Shown here: one piece after another, positions 59,478-64,000 of the stretch | How positions within the stretch are numbered: position 1 is the first letter of the stretch | How the letters are laid out: each line of letters opens with the position of its first letter | Assembly (NCBI RefSeq): GCF_002091715.1 | Contig: NZ_BDAG01000002.1 | Coordinates: 219,292-283,291 of the forward strand | Reading direction: 5' to 3' | DNA from: Pseudomonas migulae NBRC 103157 | GTDB lineage: Bacteria; Pseudomonadota; Gammaproteobacteria; Pseudomonadales; Pseudomonadaceae | DNA length: 64,000 nt | Translations under genes and position numbers: made by a program | The notes under the pieces: model-generated | Database searches by the model: none | What the model was told of the DNA's origin: nothing | Seen by the model: only the letters and a program-made list of their open reading frames with translations

Positions 59478-59747
59478 ATGAACGAATATATGGCTTTAAC
59501 CAGCAACGCCGACGACCTTCCCTCGCTGTATGTAAACACCACCCAACCGTTGCATTCACTGCTTAGCACCGCACGCTACCGAATTGGCGCGGTAACGCAG
59601 ATCCTGGAAAACCTCGCAATGCGCGGGGACATCACTACGGATTCGGTGATACTCAGCGATTTCGCAATGCTTTGCTGCATACCGTTGCGTGATGGTTGTG
59701 ATGTGCTGGATGTTGTTGCTCGACGTATGGATGCTGAGCGGTCCTGA
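59478..59747 (+). CDS. Small protein of unknown function
   Basis: An 89-residue, mostly helical protein (TQPLHSLLSTARYRIGAVTQ, ILENLAMRGDITTDSVILSD, LRDGCDVLDVVARRM). A GGAG precedes the start at a good distance and a terminator follows, so it looks real. Its size and layout recall the short DUF3077-like proteins of Pseudomonas, but this is only an impression. Confidence 0.65.
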   Translation: MNEYMALTSNADDLPSLYVNTTQPLHSLLSTARYRIGAVTQILENLAMRGDITTDSVILSDFAMLCCIPLRDGCDVLDVVARRMDAERS

Positions 59748-59757
59748 CGTGACAAAT

Positions 59758-59782
59758 GGGCGCCCTTCTCGAGCGCCCTTTC
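59758..59782 (+). terminator. Terminator after the small unknown gene
   Basis: GGGCGC/GCGCCC stem followed by TTT, ten bases after the stop at 59747. Confidence 0.7.
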
Positions 59783-59956
59783 GCCCTAGGGCTGGTAGAA
59801 AAAACTGACTTTCAGTCACTTTAGCTGATCTGCATGAACACACACACTTCTGCATCTCCGTTCCGACCGCCAACAAAAACGATAACCCCGCACAACGGAC
59901 TTTTATAACGGAAAAAAGATCCTTTACGTTTCTACTCTAGAAAATAGACATCTGCG

Positions 59957-61261
59957 CTACCCTTTGTTCACTATAGCCAATGCATCACTTCTAGTTCCCT
60001 TGAGCTCAACATGTTGCCGAATCAACGCTCTATTCGGTGAAACAATCCCGTGCCAGCGGGCGTCCCAAGATTTAAAAGCATGCCATGAGTAACCATAAGT
60101 ATATTCCTTACTCATCGTTTCCATTGACCGCAGCGCTGCCTTTAAGTAAGTCTCCTCTAACGCCGTCCCTTTAAGTTCAAGAATACTTCCCAAGTAGATC
60201 AACCAGCGGGCTAAGTGCTCGTATTGAGCCCACGCACTAGGCACTTGAGTTAACTCGATTTTGGTGGCTATTATTTTTTCTAGTGCTATCACAACTCGTT
60301 TATCATTGATACTCAAACCGATCGCTGCAAGAGATGAGATTATTTCGAAAAAAGAATTCTCAATCTGTAAATAGCTATCTGTGAAAGATCTTCCTTCAAA
60401 AATAACCTTATTAATATTTTCTACCGAAGTCTTTGCTTTCAGCTCTGCATTTGGCATTGCTTTATTTAGACTAGCAAAAAAACTTTCCACTTCCGTCCCA
60501 TCAAGCACCCGAATACCATAGCAGTGCGCATAATAGTCCTTTACTGGCTGACTAACCTTTTGCCTCGAAACAAAGAATATGTTGGACCCTATAAAATGAT
60601 TTCTTGAAAAGCCCTTATAATCGCTCAAAATAGCTTTTAAGTTTGTATCCCCTAAAGAATAACCTAGAATTACAACAGTATTCTCATGCAGCACCGTACT
60701 TAACTTTCTTGAAAAATACGACTCAGTATTAATAAACTTAAAATAATCATCCGAAGTCACTACCATATTTTGAGGAGAATCGACAGACCCATGCACATGG
60801 TAGACCTTTACTCTTGACTGAGATCTTGGAACAGGTAAACCTGGAGTAATTGAGTGACACTCACTCTTCCCTACCAGCTCCTCTATCAACTTATCATAGT
60901 TCGTTGTCACTACCCTGAGTGAGTATTTTTTTAGAAATGCAGAAATCTCCCCAGTATTACCTGCAAGCTTTAACTTCGAGATAATTGCAGCAATTTCTTC
61001 GTGAATATCTTTACCCACCCTCGTCAGCTCAATTGAAATAACTTGAGCTGCCTCCTCCAGACTTAATAACGCTTTGTCTTTTTCCGGAAATAGTGCCTTT
61101 ATGAGTTTTTCTGGTTCTCTGGTTAATTGACAGACCTCCTCTAACAACTCCTGCCAGCCTGGAGCTTTCTTGTCGGATACTGCTTTTGAGAAGCCAGTTC
61201 CTGTGAGTAAACAAAGCCGATTTGATGCCGCTGCATATGCAATTTCAAAAAACTCACTCAT
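59957..61261 (-). CDS. SIR2-family NADase-like protein, candidate phage defence
   Basis: A 434-residue protein. The SIR2-like domain covers about residues 10-250: the glycine-rich LLTGTGFSKA (19-27), RVVTTNYDKLIEE with the expected catalytic Asn121, KVYHVHGSVDSPQ with the expected His157, and VVILGYSLGDTNLKAIL (196-212). Asn-His spacing is close to that in the defence proteins ThsA and DSR2. The C-terminal 180 residues (helical, Trp/Tyr-rich: YGYSWHAFKSWDARWHG) match no domain I know. The gene is markedly AT-rich against all neighbours, pointing to horizontal transfer. AAGGA precedes the start. It probably cuts NAD+ on infection; no partner gene is beside it. Confidence 0.85.
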   Translation of the reverse strand: MSEFFEIAYAAASNRLCLLTGTGFSKAVSDKKAPGWQELLEEVCQLTREPEKLIKALFPEKDKALLSLEEAAQVISIELTRVGKDIHEEIAAIISKLKLAGNTGEISAFLKKYSLRVVTTNYDKLIEELVGKSECHSITPGLPVPRSQSRVKVYHVHGSVDSPQNMVVTSDDYFKFINTESYFSRKLSTVLHENTVVILGYSLGDTNLKAILSDYKGFSRNHFIGSNIFFVSRQKVSQPVKDYYAHCYGIRVLDGTEVESFFASLNKAMPNAELKAKTSVENINKVIFEGRSFTDSYLQIENSFFEIISSLAAIGLSINDKRVVIALEKIIATKIELTQVPSAWAQYEHLARWLIYLGSILELKGTALEETYLKAALRSMETMSKEYTYGYSWHAFKSWDARWHGIVSPNRALIRQHVELKGTRSDALAIVNKG

Positions 61262-61580
61262 ACGTCTTCCTTGTCAATCCTGTCCAAATATAAGAATCAT
61301 ACTAATGCGTAGAATTAAAATATATCGCCTATGCAGGCATAATGCCATCCCACTGACGATTCACTCCAGCCTAATCAGCCCACACATTAAAAGAGAGCCG
61401 TCCCAACCCACCCTCGCACTTTGGGAAAAACAGACCAATTTTAATTACCGCGATTCAACCTCACTCCTCTAATGCCTCAAAGCTATTGCATTAACCAATC
61501 GTAGCAAGACTCGCCTCAACCACGCTGACTCAATCCTGATAAACTCCCCACCTCCCAGCCCCACCGATTCCAGATTCCCA
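61262..61580. other. 319-base AT-rich intergenic region between SIR2 gene and dusA
   Basis: Divergent promoter region. Toward the SIR2 gene, TATGAT (61296-61301, minus strand) is a possible -10 element with only a weak -35. The AT-rich character stops at about 61480, before dusA. No repeat, tRNA or attachment-like sequence was recognised. Confidence 0.45.
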
Positions 61581-62576
61581 ATGTCCGTGACCGACGCAGT
61601 ACCCGCCCCACTCTCCCGCCGCTTCTCCGTCGCCCCGATGATGGATTGGACTGACCGCCACTGCCGTTTCTTCCTGCGCCTGCTCTCCAAGCACGCCCTC
61701 CTCTACACCGAAATGGTCACCACCGGCGCGCTGCTCAACGGCGATCACGACCGCTTCCTGCGTCACAACGAAGCCGAACACCCGCTCGCCCTGCAACTCG
61801 GCGGCAGCGTCCCGCTGGACCTGGCCGCTTGCGCGCGCATGGCGCAGGAGCATGGTTACGACGAGGTGAATCTGAATGTCGGCTGCCCGAGTGATCGGGT
61901 GCAGAACAATATGATTGGCGCGGTGTTGATGGGGCATCCGCAGTTAGTGGCTGATTGTGTGAAGGCGATGCGCGATGCGGTGTCAATTCCTGTGACCGTG
62001 AAACACCGGATCGGGATCAACGGGCGGGACAGTTACCAGGAGTTGTGTGATTTCGTCGGCACGGTTCGCGATGCCGGGTGCACCAGTTTTACGGTGCATG
62101 CGCGGATCGCGATTCTGGAGGGGTTGTCGCCTAAGGAGAACCGCGACATCCCGCCCCTTCGCTATGACGTGGCGGCGCAGTTGAAGAAGGATTTTCCGGA
62201 GCTGGAGATTATTCTCAACGGCGGGATCAAGACGCTGGAGGCCTGTCACGAGCATTTGCAGACGTTCGATGGCGTGATGCTCGGTCGTGAGGCGTATCAC
62301 AATCCTTATGTGATGGCTGAGGTGGATCAGCAACTGTTCGGCAGCACGGCGCCGGTGATTAGCCGGGCCGAGGCGCTGGCGCAGCTGCGGCCTTATATAG
62401 CGGCGCATATTGATGCAGGCGGCTCGATGCACCACATCACTCGGCATGTGCTGGGGCTGGGTACCGGGTTTCCGGGGGCGCGCAAGTTTCGGCAGTTGTT
62501 GTCGGTGGATATTCATAAGGCTAAAGAGCCTTTGGTGTTGCTGGATCAGGCGGCGGAGTTGCTTGAAGGACGCTAA
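61581..62576 (+). CDS. dusA: tRNA-dihydrouridine(20/20a) synthase (DusA)
   Basis: A 331-residue FMN enzyme that reduces uridines 20 and 20a of the tRNA D-loop. FSVAPMMDWTDRHCRFFLR begins the barrel. The catalytic cysteine is in NLNVGCPSDRVQNNMIGAVL near residue 100. The GRDSYQELCDFV and ILNGGIKTLEAC regions follow. Length and motifs distinguish it from the dusC gene at 28.4 kb. Confidence 0.95.
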   Translation: MSVTDAVPAPLSRRFSVAPMMDWTDRHCRFFLRLLSKHALLYTEMVTTGALLNGDHDRFLRHNEAEHPLALQLGGSVPLDLAACARMAQEHGYDEVNLNVGCPSDRVQNNMIGAVLMGHPQLVADCVKAMRDAVSIPVTVKHRIGINGRDSYQELCDFVGTVRDAGCTSFTVHARIAILEGLSPKENRDIPPLRYDVAAQLKKDFPELEIILNGGIKTLEACHEHLQTFDGVMLGREAYHNPYVMAEVDQQLFGSTAPVISRAEALAQLRPYIAAHIDAGGSMHHITRHVLGLGTGFPGARKFRQLLSVDIHKAKEPLVLLDQAAELLEGR

Positions 62577-62754
62577 CGGTCACCCCGGTTGAACCTGCGC
62601 CCGGATTTGGCATCGTATTTACGGACACCGCGCCCCGCCATTCAAACAGCCGTTTTCAGGTTGTTGCCGCTGGGGACTTCGATACGTACATGCGCCCTTG
62701 AGTGGCTGTCAGCGCTCGGGTAATGTCATTAGACCCATAGGACAGAGCACGCCC

Positions 62755-63681
62755 ATGACTTCCAAGCTGGAACAACTCAAACAGATGACCACCGTGGTTG
62801 CCGACACCGGCGACTTCGAAGCAATTGCTCGCGTAAAACCGGTGGACGCTACCACCAACCCTTCCCTGCTGCTCAAAGCGGCGGCCATCCCTGGTTATGC
62901 CGAGTTGCTGAACGCTTGCGTCAGCGACTGCAAGGGCGATGTGGGCCTGGCCAGCGACCGCTTTGGCGTCGCGGTAGGGCAAGAGATCCTGAAAGTGATT
63001 CCGGGCCGTATTTCCACTGAAGTGGATGCGCGCCTGTCGTTCGACACTGACGCCGTATTGAAGCGTGCACACCGTCTGATCGAGCTGTACGACAAGGCCG
63101 GCATTGGTCGCGACCGTGTACTGATCAAGATCGCTTCCACCTGGGAAGGCATCCGCGCTGCCGAGATTCTGGAAAAAGAAGGCATCCAGACCAACCTGAC
63201 GTTGCTGTTCTCGTTCGCGCAAGCGGCGGCGTGTGCCGATGCGGGTGTGTTCCTGATTTCGCCGTTCGTGGGCCGGATCTACGACTGGTACAAGAAGGCC
63301 AACGGCAACGACTACACCGGCGCAGATGATCCGGGCGTGCAGTCGGTGACACGCATTTACAACTACTACAAGGCCAATGACTACAAGACCGTGGTCATGG
63401 GTGCGAGCTTCCGTAATCTGAATCAGATCGAGCAGCTGGCTGGTTGCGACCGTTTGACCATCAGCCCGGACTTGATCGATAAGCTGGCGGCGGACACGGG
63501 TAAACTGGAGCGTAAACTCGCTCCGGGGCATGCCGGTGAAGCGCGTTTGAGCCTGAATGAAGCGCAGTTCCGTTGGTTGTCGAACGAAGATGCGATGGCG
63601 ACCGAGAAACTGGCTGAGGGGATTCGTCAGTTTGCTCGCGACCAGGAGAAGCTTGAGGCGCTGCTGCAGGCCAAGCTGTGA
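62755..63681 (+). CDS. tal: Transaldolase (TalB type)
   Basis: A 308-residue cytosolic enzyme of the pentose-phosphate pathway moving a dihydroxyacetone unit between sugar phosphates. The start at 62755 gives [20 protein letters not shown]. The Schiff-base lysine lies in [12 protein letters not shown] near residue 131, with [13 protein letters not shown] and [20 protein letters not shown] as further signatures. Its last 31 codons and downstream sequence are repeated 285 bases away. Confidence 0.96.
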   Translation: MTSKLEQLKQMTTVVADTGDFEAIARVKPVDATTNPSLLLKAAAIPGYAELLNACVSDCKGDVGLASDRFGVAVGQEILKVIPGRISTEVDARLSFDTDAVLKRAHRLIELYDKAGIGRDRVLIKIASTWEGIRAAEILEKEGIQTNLTLLFSFAQAAACADAGVFLISPFVGRIYDWYKKANGNDYTGADDPGVQSVTRIYNYYKANDYKTVVMGASFRNLNQIEQLAGCDRLTISPDLIDKLAADTGKLERKLAPGHAGEARLSLNEAQFRWLSNEDAMATEKLAEGIRQFARDQEKLEALLQAKL

Positions 63682-63715
63682 TCTAGTTCAAAGCAGTGCA
63701 AAAAGGGCGAACCTT
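63588..63715 (+). repeat. Tandem repeat copy 1: end of the transaldolase gene
   Basis: At least 128 bases covering the last 31 codons, the stop and the left half of the terminator recur at 63873-64000 with a single difference (G63604 to C63889, Glu to Gln). The unit is 285 bases long. Confidence 0.9.
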
Positions 63716-63734
63716 GATGGGTTCGCCCTTTTTT
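63699..63734 (+). terminator. Terminator of the transaldolase gene
   Basis: AAGGGCGAACC/GGTTCGCCCTT stem and a T6 tract, about 20 bases after the stop. The left arm is repeated at the window edge. Confidence 0.9.
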
Positions 63735-63784
63735 GTGTGCGTGTGTTTGGTGTTGGCTTCGCACTTGGGAGTTTGGGGGGGGCT

Positions 63785-63870
63785 ATAAGGCCGCCATCGC
63801 CAGCAAGCCGGCTCCTACACGTGATGGTTCGGCGAAGGCATTGTTGGGGCGGCTTGCTGGCGATGAGGCC
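63785..63870. repeat. REPIN, GTAGGAGCCGGCTTGCTGGCGA family, imperfect
   Basis: GCCATCGCCAGCAAGCCGGC and the inverted GCCGGCTTGCTGGCGAT-like arm surround about 35 bases. The second transaldolase-end copy begins just after it. Confidence 0.8.
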
Positions 63871-63872
63871 AG

Positions 63873-64000
63873 AGATGCGATGGCGACCCAGAAACTGGCT
63901 GAGGGGATTCGTCAGTTTGCTCGCGACCAGGAGAAGCTTGAGGCGCTGCTGCAGGCCAAGCTGTGATCTAGTTCAAAGCAGTGCAAAAAGGGCGAACCTT
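63873..64000 (+). pseudogene. Tandem repeat copy 2: detached transaldolase 3' end
   Basis: A second copy of the transaldolase tail, including stop codon and the terminator's left arm, cut by the window edge. It has no start of its own, so it is a gene fragment. A frame reading into it from 63733 crosses the REPIN and is not a real gene. Confidence 0.8.

Noticed and set aside
61170..61472. 100-codon plus-strand frame across the SIR2 promoter
   Set aside because: It overlaps the SIR2 start antisense, has low complexity and no ribosome-binding site.
63733..63966. 77-codon frame ending in the transaldolase tail
   Set aside because: It starts after the terminator, reads through a REPIN and joins the duplicated gene end by chance.

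Overview
The window looks like a chromosomal segment of a fluorescent-group Pseudomonas. The basis is family recognition and gene order; I ran no database search. Codon use is GC-rich throughout, several families of Pseudomonas-type REP/REPIN repeats sit between genes, and the order accD-folC-SPOR-cvpA-purF-metZ, trpF-truA-fimV, usg/asd-leuB-leuD-leuC-LysR, tRNA-Glu/Ala-gltX and HlyD/MFS-uvrB-aminotransferase matches what is known from Pseudomonas chromosomes. The window is mostly core genome, with a few accessory inserts.

Layout. 1-3.1 kb: an iron-regulated cell-surface signalling set (FecI-type sigma factor, FecR-type regulator, TonB-dependent receptor cut off by the window edge) behind a Fur-box-like palindrome. 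3.3-3.7 kb: tRNA-Val and two tRNA-Asp. 4-11.2 kb: a minus-strand biosynthetic run, accD, folC, a SPOR protein, cvpA, purF, metZ and an SDR enzyme. 11.5-17.8 kb: trpF, truA, an M24 peptidase-like gene, fimV, and an ASD paralogue lacking the catalytic cysteine. 18-24.4 kb: asd and the leucine genes leuB, leuD, leuC with a divergent LysR regulator. 24.4-27.7 kb: a very large five-PAS GGDEF-EAL protein. 27.9-31.4 kb: small heat-shock protein (sigma-32-like promoter and ROSE-type thermometer), dusC, thioesterase, alpha/beta hydrolase, TetR regulator. 31.5-33.8 kb: a duplicated tRNA-Ala/tRNA-Glu unit and gltX. 34-40.3 kb: an EmrAB-like efflux pair, uvrB and an aminotransferase. 40.5-46.1 kb: two small unknown genes, tRNA-Asn, a purine-type NCS2 permease, a BrnT/BrnA toxin-antitoxin module, an arylamine N-acetyltransferase, exonuclease III and a broken GNAT gene. 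46.1-52.8 kb: a membrane diguanylate cyclase, class II aldolase, HAD hydrolase, LysR regulator and two L,D-transpeptidase-type proteins. 52.9-58 kb: a copper-resistance cluster (copA, copB, copC, copD, a Met-rich protein, a CopZ-like chaperone). 58-64 kb: a PheC-like periplasmic protein, two small unknowns, a lone SIR2-family gene in an AT-rich island, dusA and a transaldolase gene whose 3' end is repeated at the window edge.

How the parts work together. Aspartate-semialdehyde dehydrogenase, MetZ and LeuBCD belong to aspartate-family and branched-chain amino acid synthesis; TrpF and the aminotransferase add aromatic metabolism. AccD, FolC and PurF cover lipid, folate and purine supply. The two c-di-GMP proteins and FimV link to surface behaviour. 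The cop genes form one periplasmic/outer-membrane copper-handling system, but no CopRS regulator is in view.

Best leads for something new: (1) the SIR2-family gene at 59957-61261, with both expected catalytic residues, an unrecognised C-terminal half and AT-rich composition, a candidate NAD-depleting phage-defence gene; (2) a perfect ANR/FNR-type box with class II spacing inside the copper cluster; (3) covarying hairpins in the spacer of the duplicated tRNA unit; (4) the BrnTA control region, where a terminator-like hairpin runs into the operator palindrome; (5) the tandem repeat of the transaldolase 3' end.
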